DNA of 64,000 bases, from assembly GCA_030762935.1 (NCBI GenBank), contig CM060900.1, forward strand, positions 290,858,736 through 290,922,735, given 5' to 3'. The number at the start of each line of letters is the position of its first letter. Position 1 is the first letter of the stretch. Below the pieces are notes generated by a model. It saw nothing but the letters and a program-made list of their open reading frames with translations. It did not search any database and was not told the origin of the DNA. Below are positions 1 through 11,451 of this stretch, in pieces. Source of the DNA: Hymenopus coronatus (taxonomy: Eukaryota; Arthropoda; Insecta; Mantodea; Hymenopodidae). Position numbers and translations under genes: made by a program.

Positions 1-1071
1 GGCATGTACACACGATCCTTGATGAAGCCCCAAAGGTAAAAATCGCATGGCGTTAGGTCAGGAGAACGTGGAGACCATGCATAGCAAGCCCTATCATTGG
101 GGCCCTTGCGGCCTATCCAGCGCTTGGGTACAGTGACGTTCAGCCAATCGCGTACTTCGTTATGCCAGTGAGGTGGCGCACCATCCTGCTGAAAAATGAA
201 GTTCTCTGGCTCATTTTCTTCCAACTGAGGGAAGAGCCATTGCTCTAGTGTATCAAGGTAAGAAGTGCCAGTTACAGTAGGTTCACTAAAAACGAAAGGC
301 CCATAAACTTTTCGCCGGGCACAAAAAAAAACATTCAGTTTAGGGGAATCTCGTTGCATTTGTACCATCTCGTGAGGATTTTCTGAGCCCCAGATGCGCA
401 CATTATGAGTATTAACATGTGTACTAAGGTGAAAGGTCGATTCATCACTGAAGACAACACGATCCACAAAATCGTCATGAAACAACATGTCGTTTGCGAA
501 TTTGGCACATAATCCTGGGTCTGTCGGCTTTAGAGCCAGTAATAAATGTAAACGGTAAGGACGTAGCTGTAAGCGTTTTCTTACAACTTTCCAAACAGTC
601 GACACAGGAACTTGTAATTCACGATTAGCCTTCCGGACTGATTTCTTTGGGCTACGAGTGAACGACTCTCTCACTCGCTCAACAGTCTCTTCACTTACTC
701 CTGGTTGTCCCCTGCTCTTCCCTTTACAAAGGCAGCCGGTATCTTCAAACTGATTATACCACCTACGAATGTTTTCTCACTAGGAGGATCACAACCGAAC
801 TTACTACGGAGCGCACGTTGCACAGTAACTACAAATTCAGTCTTTGCAAACTGCAAAACACAAAACGCTTTCTGTTTACTAGTCGCCATCTTTGCTACTA
901 CCGCTGTCTAGTGGATTGCGGCAGAAACATTGCACGCACATACGCACTTGTGCTAACAAACAAAACTGTTTGAGTTGCTTTTTCATTTGACATATCATTT
1001 ATAACTGTAAGTTGAATTTAATAAATATTATAGAGTTAAATCCGCGATATTCATTTATGTACACCCTGTAC
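1..1071 (-). mobile_element. Tc1/mariner (IS630) superfamily transposon, broken transposase, cut by window edge
   Basis: The transposase reads on the - strand from an ATG at 887-889 down to position 1. The N-terminus (MATSKQKAFCVLQFAKTE) and the region with RPYRLHLL are the helix-turn-helix DNA-binding part. The DDE domain follows with FSDES (Asp codon 444-446), QQDGAPPHWH (Asp codon 183-185) and TPCDFYLWG (Asp codon 42-44). I count 46 residues between the second and third acids, as in a common arthropod family of this superfamily. Two frameshifts break it: one near 768-775 between the HTH parts, and one extra T in a 9-T run near 330. Upstream of the ATG there is about 180 bp of AT-rich leader ending at 1048-1071, where the complement of GTACAGGGTGTACATAAA looks like the terminal inverted repeat. 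Family call is firm; the other end lies outside the window. It probably inserted into the LINE copy that starts at 1072. Confidence 0.88.
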
Positions 1072-3842
1072 TATACGAGGTTATGAGCGTAGGGTAACAT
1101 GGACAGACCCTAAGAGCACGTCTGCGAGCACGAATGGCATCATGGCATTAGTCGGTCCACTAAAGAACCAAAAATCCCCGAGATGTACCAGTCAACCACG
1201 GAATAGACGGCTCAGTAGCAGATATAATGGATACTGTGGACTGTTCGGCTGAAACATCCATAAAGTCGTGCTCGTTGCAGTTAAAAACAGCCAAACGAGA
1301 GTAAAGGTACCAGATGGCTCGAACAAAGCGCCATTTAGGTTAACGTTAGCACCATAAATCCCGTGTTAAGAGACTAACAAGAGGAAAGTGGTCACCAGAA
1401 TGTAAATCAGACATGATATTCCATTGTAAGGAAACTACCAACTGTGTAGAATAAACAGCTACACAGAGGTGCGAAAATCTGTTGAAGGCCTCAGATAGAA
1501 ATGTAGGTTCTCCGGCATTCAAGAGAGATAGGGTAGTATTGTCGAAGAAATCGGCAATCAGCAGACCTCTCGCAGAAGCCCGAGGTAAGCTCCAAATGGA
1601 GTGGTGGGCATTTACATCACCGACCAACAGAAAATTTGCTGATAGCTGGGAAACTAAGTCTTCCAAGTCGGTGAGCGGGAGGTCAACAGTAGGAGGCAGA
1701 TATATGCAGCAAATGGTGAAGTTGGTCTATGATAGCATAATCCTTACAGCAAGTGGCTGTATATCAGACTGTAAGGCACAACTTCCGCATAAAGATCATC
1801 TCAGACGAGCATCACAGTGCCACCATATGCAGGCACATGCTGTTCCGGTAATAAATAATACAGTGCAGCGGAGATATTCCTGAACGTAACTTAGTCATGC
1901 GGACGGATCTTGGCTTCTTTTAAGCAGACAACCTGAGGTTGATACTGGTGCAGCAACAGTTCAAGCTCTGGTCTATGTGGTTGAATTTCGTGTATGTTCC
2001 ACTGCAGGATAGCCATGGTTAATAGTATGGAATAATATTTAAATGGTAAGGCATTTCTGCATATTGGGCTGTGCTGGTCGGTTTAATTTATTTTTGGCCA
2101 ACAGACTAACACCTTTATCAGGAGCACGATCCTGCCGCTTACCATTTTCCGTCTGGCAGTGAAGGCAGAATTCTTCTGGTCCATATCCTCCACGCGGAGT
2201 TCCACTTTCCACTTTGGTTCGAAATCGTCGAACTGATTAGAGATGCCTGTCGGCGAAGATGGTCGTCGACCTGCACTCTCTGTACAAGATACCTCAGAAA
2301 AGGATCAACGAGAAGAATGGCGGGGACTTTTCCTTCCCTTAGACTTTTTGGGACGACACTTTATATTTTATTTCAGGAAGTCCTGACATAGCTGGTCTTA
2401 ATGATGCTGGTACATCATACTCAACGGTCTTGCCTGTCTTAGTACCTGAGGTCGAAGGTTTCGGGGACTCCATTAATTAAGTGTTCTTTGCATTGGTGGA
2501 TGGGGCAGATAGCGATGTAAGTGTAGATGGAGTCGTATTCTTCGACAGTGTCTGAGAATGTTTTCGGCGATGGTGGCCCAATTTAAATCGCTGGTCAGGG
2601 TTATAATTTTCCGACTAGGTATTGGGTTAGCTGCAACGGAGTTATAGGTGCCGGATTTCGGGAAAGAGGGTTGACGGATGCAGAGGAGTTTCCTAGAACA
2701 TTTCCTTCACCCTATCTACTGGATAGCTTTGCTCTGAAAAACGCGGGCATTCTCGGAAACAGGATGAAAGTTTGCCGCCAGAGTTGACACGCATTGGATC
2801 TACGTACAAGCTCCATCGAGCGTGATATCTTTACAGTTTGAACAGGAAAATCAACCACTACAAAACTCAAAGGCGTGTCAAAAGTGCTGATACTTATATT
2901 TTCGCAGCTTCCTTAATCCGTTGCGGGAGATCTACACGATCAAAAGTGAAGCACAGGGCACGGGGCAGCACAATTCACATTAACTCTCCGCCGAACTCCA
3001 TAACCGAAGATAACGCCTGATCGCCTGAATCTCCTCATTTGACAAACTGCCAAATGCGTGGGTGGAGACAACGCCGCGCGAGGGGTTCAAGGCTTTCTTC
3101 TTTTTTTTTTTTTTTTTTTTCTCTTTTCAACTTTTGCAATGTATCTGCCTAACATATGAGGGCTCTCAATAATTTCGCAGCCTGGAATGCCGATATCGCT
3201 TCGACCAAGAGCGCGCCATTGCCCGATAAAGTACAGGACTTCACTGGAACAGCAATCTTATCGACGCTCTATTGTATGACAATGGACTAACTGATGCTAA
3301 TTTATTCATTTCCTGCGTTCTATAATAACCAAGTAGCGAGGACAACTGGTTTCGACAGTGTCCAAGCATTTGGTTTTCTTTAGGTTTGCTTTTTACCATC
3401 AAGAAGAATCCATTTCCCAGTACTCCTCATCCACCGCGGAGCACTAAAAGCGGTCACGCCTCTGCGGTGACAGGGTTACACAGGGGATATAGGAGGCTCA
3501 CCCTGTAGTTCGGTAGAGTACCTCGTCCTGGCCGGTTGAGTAGAGGTGGGTTATTCCACAGCCTCCCGTTTATACGAAGCAGAAACCGGTGATGTATGAA
3601 GTTGCGCACCCTGCTTAGTTACTAAAACGCTGAAACCCAGGCTCAGATACGCAAACCGTCAACTAACCAGGTTATCTCTTTCCACCGATACTGGACTTCA
3701 CGCACGGCCTAAATGTGGGTGAGCGTTTTGACGTGCCGCGTCCCTCACCAATCACAGGTTGCCCACGCGAAGGAGTCAGGATTGACTTAGAAGCAAGGGT
3801 GCGCCTAACCCGTACCAACTGCTGTAGGCCCCTGGGGGGATA
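1072..3842 (-). mobile_element. LINE family 1 copy A: 5'UTR, gag and endonuclease only, decayed
   Basis: Non-LTR retrotransposon copy read right to left. The 5'UTR lies at about 3470-3842 and starts with the family's common 5' end (CCCCCAGGGGC on the - strand). The gag-like ORF spans about 2090-3330. Its zinc knuckle near 2795 reads C-V-N-S-G-G, so a knuckle cysteine has become serine. The endonuclease spans about 1340-2030 with LVGDVNAHHSIWSLP (the GD.NAHH motif) and a SDLHSGDHFP motif near 1390. The linker to the RT, with RARRRALR, runs to 1072. RT and RNase H are not in the window; the mariner-type element at 1-1071 begins exactly there. Stops and frameshifts are frequent throughout. A T-run of about 23 bases sits at 3099-3121. 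Domain family is known; the exact clade (I versus Jockey group) is inferred. Confidence 0.8.
1346..1666 (-). pseudogene. Endonuclease (EEP fold) fragment of LINE copy A
   Basis: An open stretch of 106 codons carries the C-terminal half of an apurinic-type endonuclease of a non-LTR retrotransposon. It shows GDVNAHH (metal-binding Asp and Asn), then LLNAGEPTFLS, and SDLHSGDHFPLV (the conserved SDH-type motif). In life this enzyme nicks target DNA to prime reverse transcription. It is only a fragment, since the N-terminal half lies in another frame at about 1670-2030, so it cannot work as it stands. Confidence 0.82.
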
Positions 3843-3902
3843 TACGAACTCGCGACCTGTAGAATGTGAGGCAGACACGCTACCGCCACACTACCGAGGT
3901 GG
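3839..3902 (-). repeat. tRNA-like sequence at the junction of two LINE copies
   Basis: On the - strand the stretch begins CCTCGGTAGTGTGGCGG and later has GGTCGCGAGTTCGTATATCC. These fit an RNA polymerase III A box (TRGYNNARNNG with one mismatch) and a B box (GGTTCGANNCC with changes) at tRNA spacing. It lies between the 5' end of LINE copy A and the broken gag end of copy B. It is more likely the head of a decayed tRNA-derived SINE than a working tRNA gene, since the acceptor stem does not pair convincingly. Confidence 0.5.
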
Positions 3903-5776
3903 GCTTTTCTGCATACTCGGCAGTGCCGGTGGGTCAAATTTGTTCTTTTTAGGTGTAAGATCTAAACTGTTTTCAGGAGAATGATACTATCGCTTCTGCA
4001 CTGTCCGTCTGGCAGTGAGGGCAGAATCCTCATGGTGCATTTGCTCCACGAGGCAGGACCATTTTTAATAGAAAATTTCGGGTCTAAAACCTCGAAACGA
4101 TTAGAGGGACTGATCTACGTAGATGGTCGTCGGCGAACTTTACTTCCCCCCCCCCACAGAAGATTCCTCTGAAGATAATCTACGTGAAGAACTATGTGTA
4201 ATTTTTCTTCCCCAGATGTTTTGAAAGGAGACGTAACATTTTCTTTCAGGAAGTTGGTCCTGATGTAACCTATCTTAGATGTTTTCGCTGGTACAAAATA
4301 CATGGCGGATAAGCCGGTCCTGGTGCCCCAGGTGGAAGGTTTGCATTACACCTTTTCTGGACTGCTCTTTACACGGGTGGTTTTAGCAGATGCTGATGCC
4401 TATGTAGACGTAGAGGTGGAGGACTTTGGGTGTGGTCTGGCTATGAGAATCTTTTCAGAAATGGTTAATATCGCTTGTCTGGACTGCGATTTATCACCTC
4501 GGTAACGATTTAGCTAATACTGGGCTATAGGCACCGGAAAGCGGGACAGAGAAATGATGGAGGTGTAGGTGGTTACGGGCTTCTGAGAAAGACATGTTCT
4601 GTCTGATCCGTATCTCCTGGATCGTTCTCTTCTCTGTGAAACGGAGGACAATCTCGGGAACTCGCTGGGTATTTGTCACTATAGTTCACATATGATGCTG
4701 CGGTAGTACAATCCCCCTCGTGCGATGCGTAGCCACAGATAGCACATGTAAACCGCCACTACACAATTCGCTGGTATGGCCAAACCGCTGGCACTTGTAA
4801 CATCGCAGTGGGTTCGGATTATATAAACTAAACCTCAATGGCCTCGTTCCCAACCTTGATCCTTTGGGGGAGTTTTACCCTATCAAACTTAAGGAAAAGG
4901 GAACGGGTAGGCACGAGTTCACCATTTACTTTCCGCTGAGCCCTATAAATGGACGTTACGCCTTGTTCTGCCAGAGCTTGTTGAAGCTCCTTATTGGAGA
5001 AACTGTGCAATGCGCGGATGTTGATTACGCCACGCGAGGAGTCAAGGTCTTCAACTTATCGATCTTAACCGCGGAACCGCATAACATTGTCGCCTTGAGC
5101 ATTTTCTTTTCCTGGGATGCCAAATTTGCCTCAAAATTGCGTGTACCATTTTGGGCTCTAACATCGGACCAGCTATTTTATTTAAACCCTTTTGGAATGC
5201 AAAGGTGCTAAACGTCGTAACTGTTCCACGTTCCTTTGTTCTGGGAACAGTTACGTAGCGAGAACCACTGCTACTCCTTTTCCCAATATTAAACTAATTT
5301 TTATTTATTTTTTGCCATAAGAATATGATATAAATTCATAAACCCGTGCTCAACACCCACCATGGAGCCCAACGACGGGTCACCCCATTGGGGTAACAGG
5401 GCAACACAGAGAATATACCAGGCTCACCATGCCACGCACCTTGCAGTTCGATATAGTACCCAGTCCTTGCCAATTGGCTAGGGATGCGTTAGTCCATAGC
5501 CTCCCGTTTGGAGGAAGCAGAAACCAAAGTGGTGTGTGAGGTTGTGCACCCTCCCTGGTCACTGAAAAACCGAGATCCAGACTCAGATATTATATCCTCT
5601 TTCAACCAGGATACCCAGTTCCACTGGCACAGGTCTCCTGGCACGGTCTACACGTCGGTAAGCGTTTTGACAGACTGAACTTTCTCACCACTTAGGGGTT
5701 GCCTACATGATGAAGTCAAGGGCGGCTTCGTACTCCGGATGCGCCAAACCCATACCGCCGTAGTAGGCCTCTGGGG
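3903..5776 (-). mobile_element. LINE family 1 copy B: 5'UTR and gag-like ORF only
   Basis: The 5'UTR covers about 5340-5776. It matches the 5'UTRs at 3470-3842, 10540-10952, 40750-41060 and 42990-43364, sharing phrases such as TTAGTCCATAGCCTCCCGTT. The gag-like region covers about 3903-5215 on the - strand and is frameshifted. One open piece at 4494-4679 holds the block after the zinc knuckle (VLRFTEKRTIQEIRIRQNM). Endonuclease, RT and RNase H are absent: the copy stops at the tRNA-like junction at 3903. At its 5' end it interrupts a gypsy integrase, so it inserted into that older element. Confidence 0.72.
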
Positions 5777-7310
5777 GATGACTTTGGGCAGAAATGTGTT
5801 GTACGCGTCGTGTACATGGCGACAAAAGAACTCTTCTACCACAAAGGAGTTTTCGATGGTATTGGCGTTCAAGTTAGGGATGGCGGACATCTCCGACCAC
5901 TTGATGAAATATACCATGACAATATGCCATGAAATATACACATGCAACAGATACAACAGAGAACAGTCCAGCTATAGCAATGGCTATGCGCACGGAAGAT
6001 GCTCCCACGTTATACTGCTGCATATTATCCCAGCTCCTGTTCAGTGAGCCGCAAATTCCTCACCACACATTACGCTAAAGACACAAGCATTAGCTTGTTG
6101 TGTCAGTCAGTAGTACCGTTGACGGTGCTAGACGATGGTTTGGTGGGGTCCCAGTTGTCCTCTCGAACTCTCCGCATGCACTTCCTCCAGAACCTCCATG
6201 ATCTTACTTCATGGAAAGATCAGCTGCTCTCTTGGTCCTGCACTTCCCATACGCGCAACAGAACTTCTTCCAAGTCTTCAATGAATCCCTTTGGTCTAGT
6301 AGGATTCGTACACATTATTTCTGGGTGTGATGTCTTTCCAGTTCTATATAGTCGTGCCTCCACTTCTCTCAGGAGTGACCCCAAATCAGCGTCTGCAGCT
6401 GCTCCCTCCTCAGAACTGTGCTATGCCATTCTGGTGCAGGTATCGCCGAAACTACACGGACAGCTGCAGCTGTCTCCTCAACCTTAGTGCAGAGGCTGCA
6501 CTTCTATGGATAGGCTTATCGTGACGGCATATGCATTGTTGTGACGTTTTCCTTTCCGATGCGCTGAAGTAAAGTTCTACCTTAGAGCCTCTGGACCAAA
6601 CGGGCCCTTTGGTCCTCCAGATTCATGAAGTTCAACAGCCCTGTGAGAGCCGATTGGTTAGTGGACAGGTGGAATGACTGACCATACCGGTACTTGTGGA
6701 AATTGCTCCAGCGCCTTCACTAGTGCCAGGATCTCTCACCATGTAACCCAGCCTTTCTTTTCTGCCTAAGAGAAGTATTGCTACAGTAGGCTATAACACC
6801 CTTCTGACCATCCTGAACATGGGACAGAATGCCTCCAATACAGGTGTCGCTGGCTTAAGTTCCCACAATGTAGTTGTGGAAATTATAAAATAGACGCACT
6901 GCAGAAATCTGCCTTAGGCGCCTGGAACGCGCTGTCTACCTCTTCTGACCACATATAAGGCCAGTGCTCTTCCGACAGAGAAATGAGAGTTTTGCGATAA
7001 TGGAGAAACCTCCGACAAACCAGCGGTAGTAGCTGCGTAGGCCCAGGAAACTTCGCATCTATTGTTTCTCTTTCGGAAGAGGGCAACCTCTCTCTGCTCG
7101 AAACTTCTCCGGGACCGTGGCTACATCCAGATGGTGAGATTAAGTGACCCAAATAGTTCACGCCCTTGTAGAAGTATAGCCATTTCTCTGCGTTTCAGGT
7201 TAGCTGCCTGCAGCCTTTGCAATACGTCTGTCAGGTGCTCGAGGGCTTAGACGAGGTCACCCAGATATAGTAGGCAGGCATGGACTTCCGATTTAGGAAG
7301 TTCATGCGTT
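5777..7310 (-). mobile_element. Ty3/gypsy LTR-retrotransposon pol fragment (RT, RNase H, integrase), decayed
   Basis: Read right to left. The RT catalytic box is at 7256-7267 as LYLGDLV, so the expected YLDD has become YLGD, and a stop follows it. Next come LQAANLKRREM and the open piece 6883-7161, with NYLGHLISPSG, LVCRRFLHY and FCSASIL, the usual RT-to-RNase H connection of gypsy elements. The integrase zinc-finger region lies near 6180-6230 (VLEEVHAESSRGQLG, then QRYY). The integrase core lies near 5800-5930 (YFIKWSEMSAIPN, then VVEEFFCR). LTRs, gag and protease were not found. No envelope gene was seen. The element is cut at 5777 by LINE copy B. Confidence 0.8.
6883..7161 (-). pseudogene. 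Gypsy RT/RNase H connection fragment
   Basis: The 92-codon open stretch contains NYLGHLISPSG (end of the RT palm and thumb in Ty3/gypsy polyproteins), a region resembling the usual YRRFV segment (LVCRRFLHY), then W-S-E-E and FCSASIL at the entry to RNase H. It belongs to the surrounding gypsy fragment. The frame is lost on both sides. Without protease, a correct RT active site or an LTR it is a relic. Confidence 0.78.
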
Positions 7311-7396
7311 TGCGTTTTTTGTTTTTTCGAAGAATATTATTAATATGCTGATAAATTATTTTCACGAACTATGAATTTCCTTGCGCACAGGGTGCT

Positions 7397-7805
7397 AATG
7401 ACGACGACGACGATGATGATAATGATGATGAATGGGATTTAAGGACGCTGAATTACTAGATTAATACCACCCTTAGAACACTAAACGTAGCAAAATAGCA
7501 CAACTAAAATCATGTTGAAAGTAAGCAGAAATAGAATGCGAGCCATAATTGGATATAAATGGAGTATAAAAAATAAATGAATCAATAAAACCATTACGAA
7601 CAATGGAACGTAAAAGAGCATAAACTCAGTAAAAACTAAAATCAAATATAAACACTAGATTTTAAGTATAACACAAAGTTGTGAAGAAACAAACTTTAAA
7701 ACCCCAGTCAGGCACACTGTAGTCAGCTCCTAGAATCTCCGTTAGGGCAGCCGGCAGCGGGACAATTGTACAAAGAGCTACCAGAGCAGAACCTGTACCA
7801 GCGGG
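7397..7805 (-). mobile_element. 3' end of LINE family 1 copy C
   Basis: This matches the 3' ends at 26225-26610 and 35461-35800. It begins at low coordinate with GAC/GAT triplets (7397-7430), the tail of a - strand element, followed by the 3'UTR and the last part of the ORF2 C-terminus (7700-7805). Reading further in the - strand 5' direction, RT and RNase H are missing and a SINE (7806-8018) takes their place. With 8019-10952 it appears to be one LINE that lost its middle. Confidence 0.65.
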
Positions 7806-8018
7806 CGTAAAAATCCTTAGCATGGCTTCCTTCGGAAGATAAGTAAAGCCGTTGATCCCGTGACGTAGATTTATGGCACGCAAAAGAACCTCAAGCCTGA
7901 TAGAGAGGCCTCTGAGCAAAATTAAGCGGTCTTTCACGCCCAATATAGAATGGGACACTGAGAACCATAGCAGTTAAAGAGCGTCCATAAATAGCACGCC
8001 ACTTCCATTTCCATTTTT
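7806..8018 (+). repeat. SINE2, 5'-truncated copy
   Basis: The sequence GGGCGTAAAAATCCTTAGC through to GCGTCCATAAATAGCACGCC matches the bodies of the SINE copies at 12378-12530, 15970-16263 (opposite strand), and the halves at 50085-50295 and 51716-51808. A short CATTTCCATTTTTTTT tail ends it. The tRNA head seen at 16 kb is missing here. It sits exactly where LINE copy C loses its RT region. Confidence 0.75.
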
Positions 8019-8113
8019 TTTAGACCAGCGATCGTTATGTGGATCGCTTTGTCCGCTACACGGCTGAAGTTATTCCATACGACAGAAGAAGGTGTAATGT
8101 CGATTTAAGGATG

Positions 8114-8362
8114 CTACAAAGTTGCTCCATGACTGTCTTTGTAATGCTTAATAATTTGACGAGATTTATACTGTATCAGGTTATTCAGTGTAGGGCAACG
8201 CTGGAAAACCAGTAGAGCACGTCTGCGAGCAGGAATGCTATTGCAGCATTCATCTGTCCACCGTGAGACAGGAAATCGACGATAATGTCCAGTCGACCGT
8301 GGAATAGAAAGCTCAGCAGCAGAAATAATAATCTCGGTGAGGTATTGGACTAAATGATCCAC
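8114..8362 (-). pseudogene. Endonuclease-RT linker fragment of LINE copy C
   Basis: 82 open codons correspond to the segment between endonuclease and reverse transcriptase of family 1. They carry SIPARRRALLVFQRCPTLNN, which recurs as RARRRALRV in copy A, ANPARRRALWVFKRHPSENN in copy K (32718-33116) and in copy G. This recurring segment helps to order the fragmented copies. Confidence 0.72.
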
Positions 8363-9729
8363 AGAGTCATGGTAGTTTTATTTGAAAACAGCCAAGTTGG
8401 AATAAATGTTCCTCCTGTCTGGTTCTAAACGCTATCTAGGTAAATATGTGGAACATATGTCCGGTGCTAAGAGACTAACAAGAATAGGGAAGTGCTCACT
8501 AGAGTGTAGGTCAGAGATAATATTCCAATGTAAGGAAACTACCGTCTATGGAGAGCAAAGTGCTATATCCAGGTGTGAAGAACTATTCAAAGCGTCACAG
8601 AGAAATGTGGGCTCTCCGGTTTTCAGGAGAGATAGATTCATATTATCCAAGAAATTTGAGAGCAGTTGATTTCTTGCACAAGCCCGTGCGGAGCCCAAAA
8701 TGGGTGGTGGGCATTAACGTCCCCCTACCAAAAGAAAAGTTGGTGGTAGCTGGGAAACGCTGTCTAAATCAATGTGCGAGAGGCCAAGAGAAGGAGGCAG
8801 ATATATACGGCAAATGATAAAGCTAATGGAAGGTAGCTTAATCCCTACAGCAACGGACTGTATATCAGATCATAAGGGTACAGTTTCAGCCAACATATCA
8901 TCTCTGGCAAGCACCATGGCGCTACCATGTGCGGGAACACCCTCCTCTGATGATAAATCAAACCTTACAGAGGAGCACTGCCTGCTTGTAACATTCTCTT
9001 GAGGGCGAAGCTTGGTCTTTTGTAAGCATACAACTAAAAGCTGATTTTGATTGAGCAACAACTCAAGCTCTGAATGACGTGGTCTAATTCCGCGCATATT
9101 CCACTGTAGGTTAGACATATTCTATGTTATGGGATAAGTTCTAAATAGAAAGCCCTTTCTGCATATTGAGCGGCGTTGGTCGGTTCAATGTATTCTATTT
9201 GGCCGTAGGACTAACGCTCCTTTTAGGAGCACGATCCTAACGTTTACGTATTTTCCGTCTTGCAGCGGGGGCAGAATCTTCCGTTTCCATCTATTCCACA
9301 GAAAGAAGACCCTTACGAATAGACAATTTTGGTTTGAGCTAATAATACTCGTCGCCGATCATAGCTCCTCCCAGAAGATCGCTGAGAAGAGGATCTGCGT
9401 GAGAGTGACGTAGACCTTTACTACCCTTGGGTGGCTTGGTAGCAGACGTTCCTCGTTCTTTAAGGAAGTCGGTTCTAATATAGATGGTTCTGAAAGTTTT
9501 CTCAGGTGTAGAGTACGTTGTGGTTGCCGGTCTTATTGCCTGAGGTCGACGTTTAGGGTGACAAAGGTGCTGAACTATACTTTGTATTGGCGAATTTTGC
9601 CACTGTTGATGCCGAAGAAGACGTGAATGTTTAGTTCTTTGCCAGTGGCCTGGCTATGAGAATGTTTTCTGCAATTGTTGCCATGTTTATGTTCTAGGCC
9701 AGAGTTGTGGTTTCCCGCTTCGGTGCTGG

Positions 9730-9924
9730 TTAAGCTACAACTGAGTCATATTTGCCAGACCGTAACACAGAGAGTTGTCGGATTTGTAGGAGCTTCCGGG
9801 CTTCGGAAAATGGGACTTTCTCTCTCACCCGTGTCTCCTGGCTCGTTCTATTCCCTCCGCAACAGGGACATTCACGGGAACTACAGGGATGTTCACCACC
9901 GCAGTTAACACAATATGGAGTCAT
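9730..9924 (-). pseudogene. Gag-like zinc-knuckle fragment of LINE copy C
   Basis: This 64-codon open fragment encodes a retroviral-type zinc knuckle (CVNCGGEHPCSSREC) followed by RVREKVPFSEARKLL, the conserved block that comes after the knuckle in this LINE's ORF1. The same block can be read in copies B (VLRFTEKRTIQEIRIRQ), L (FSEARKLLQIRQ at 39461-39751) and A. ORF1 proteins of this kind coat the element's RNA. All four zinc ligands are present here, but the ORF around it is broken. Confidence 0.75.
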
Positions 9925-10974
9925 CCATCGTGCGCGAAATCTCTACATTTGGTTCAAGTAGACCTACCACCATAAAACTCACTGGTATGCCCCAAGCGCT
10001 AACACATGCGCGGATTCGGGAATGTATGGTCCAACCTCGATGGCTTCGGACCCTACCTTAGTCCCTTGAAGGAGATCCACCCTATCAAAGTTAAGGAACA
10101 GGATACGGGTAGGCACAAATTCACTATTTAGTCTCTGCTGAACCTAGTACAAAGAGGTAACGCCTTTTTCCGCAAGCTGCGCTTTAATTTCCTCATTAAA
10201 TTAACCGTACAATGCGCGATTGGTGACAACGCTGCGCGAGGAGTTCAAGGTCTGGGGCATATTGACCTTAAAAAGATAACTGCCTACATATTTGCTCACA
10301 AAGATGCTGCTACCTGGGATGCGGATACTGCTTCAACCAGGAGCGTGCCGTTGCAAGATCGAGTACACTACTTCAGCTGTGTGTTATGGTAAATGCGATG
10401 ACCGATGTAAACTTCCTTCCCTCCTCTATTCCCTGTATTATCAAGCTGCAAGTACCACTAACTTGACTACTTCCTTTACAAGTATTAAGTTTTTTGTTTT
10501 TAATATTTTACCATAAAAATGTGGTGTAAATTTATCCCCCAATGCTCCCCACCCACCACGGAGCCCAAGGAGGGGCCACCCGAATGTGGTGACAGTGCTA
10601 TACAGAGGATATAGCAGGCTCGCCGCCCCACTAGCCCTGGAGTTTGGTATAGTACCCAATCATGACCAATTGATTCGGGGTGTATTAGTCCATAGCCTCC
10701 CGTTTAGGCAAAGCAGAAACCAAAGCGGTGTATGAGGTTGCGCATCCTCCCCAGTCCCTGAAAGACAGAAGCACAGGATCAGATACATAACCCTCAACCA
10801 ACCAGGATATTCTTTTCTACCGACACGAGTCTACACGTGGGTGGACGAGTTTATAAACTGACTCCCTCACCACTCAGAGGCTGCCCACACGAGGGAGTAG
10901 TGGCTGGCTCGCGACACCGGTCACTCCAAACCCGTACATACGGTAGCATGTCCCTGGGTGTTTTTTGTTTCTTT

Positions 10975-11034
10975 TTTTGGGTAGTGTTTAACGCCCGCTT
11001 TAACTACTTATGGCACCGCAGGCGGTGTCCCTGG
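10975..11034 (-). repeat. SINE1 3'-end fragment
   Basis: GTGTTTAACGCCCGCTTTAACTA and GGCACCGCAGGCGGTGTC are the complement of the SINE1 3' region (CCTGCGGTGCC...GTAAAAGCGGGCGTTAAAC) seen at 46625-46867 and 49277-49505. Only about 60 bases are kept, immediately upstream of LINE copy C's 5' end. Confidence 0.6.
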
Positions 11035-11451
11035 GTGATTTTATTGGTCATATAATTGCACATCTATGCTAATTTAGCTGACCGCATCATATTTAGTAAA
11101 TAGTATGTTTATTTGGCATATTCTAGCATTTAGACGGGAAATATTGTTTTAAATGACTTATATTGATAAATGGTCAACTTGTTCTTCTGTGAACTGATAC
11201 TAACAAAGGTATCCCGTGTCGCCCTCTGTCAATGTCACTCACGCAAATGATTCATGGTCACTGATTACGAGAAGAGTGAGTGATGCAATGCTGGTAAGAA
11301 TCATGTGATGTTGGCTTGCCTTTAAGATGGTTAAATCCCCGCTGTACTGGGGAAAAGATTAAGCAATAAGGCAGTGTCTTGACTGAGCAGCCACTGCAGC
11401 ATGTTTGTTTGTGGCAATTGATGACTTGGTATAAACACAGGTAGTATTAAA
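11035..11451. other. Unassigned stretch, no gene seen
   Basis: AT-rich single-copy-looking DNA between a SINE fragment and a hAT relic. I see no coding signal, no tRNA-like structure and no repeat shared with the rest of the window. Confidence 0.5.

Larger units (their letters stand above)
8019..10952 (-). mobile_element. LINE family 1 copy C: 5'UTR, gag, endonuclease and linker
   Basis: The 5'UTR lies at about 10540-10952. The gag-like ORF lies at about 9180-10440 and holds the best zinc knuckle of the window at 9730-9924: CVNCGGEHPCSSREC, spaced C-x2-C-x3-H-x6-C. This is typical of the last knuckle in insect non-LTR gag proteins, which bind element RNA. The endonuclease spans 8380-9118, opening with SNLQWNMRGIRPRHSELELL, then VVCLQKTKLRPQ (the Q.TKL motif). 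The linker to the RT (SIPARRRALLVFQRCPTLNN) is at 8114-8362. Frames shift several times. The copy stops at 8019, where a SINE begins, and its 3' end appears at 7397-7805. Confidence 0.8.

Noticed and set aside
5777..7310. Endogenous virus (errantivirus-like) because of gypsy pol
   Set aside because: No envelope gene, LTRs or gag were seen; it is treated as a decayed LTR retrotransposon.
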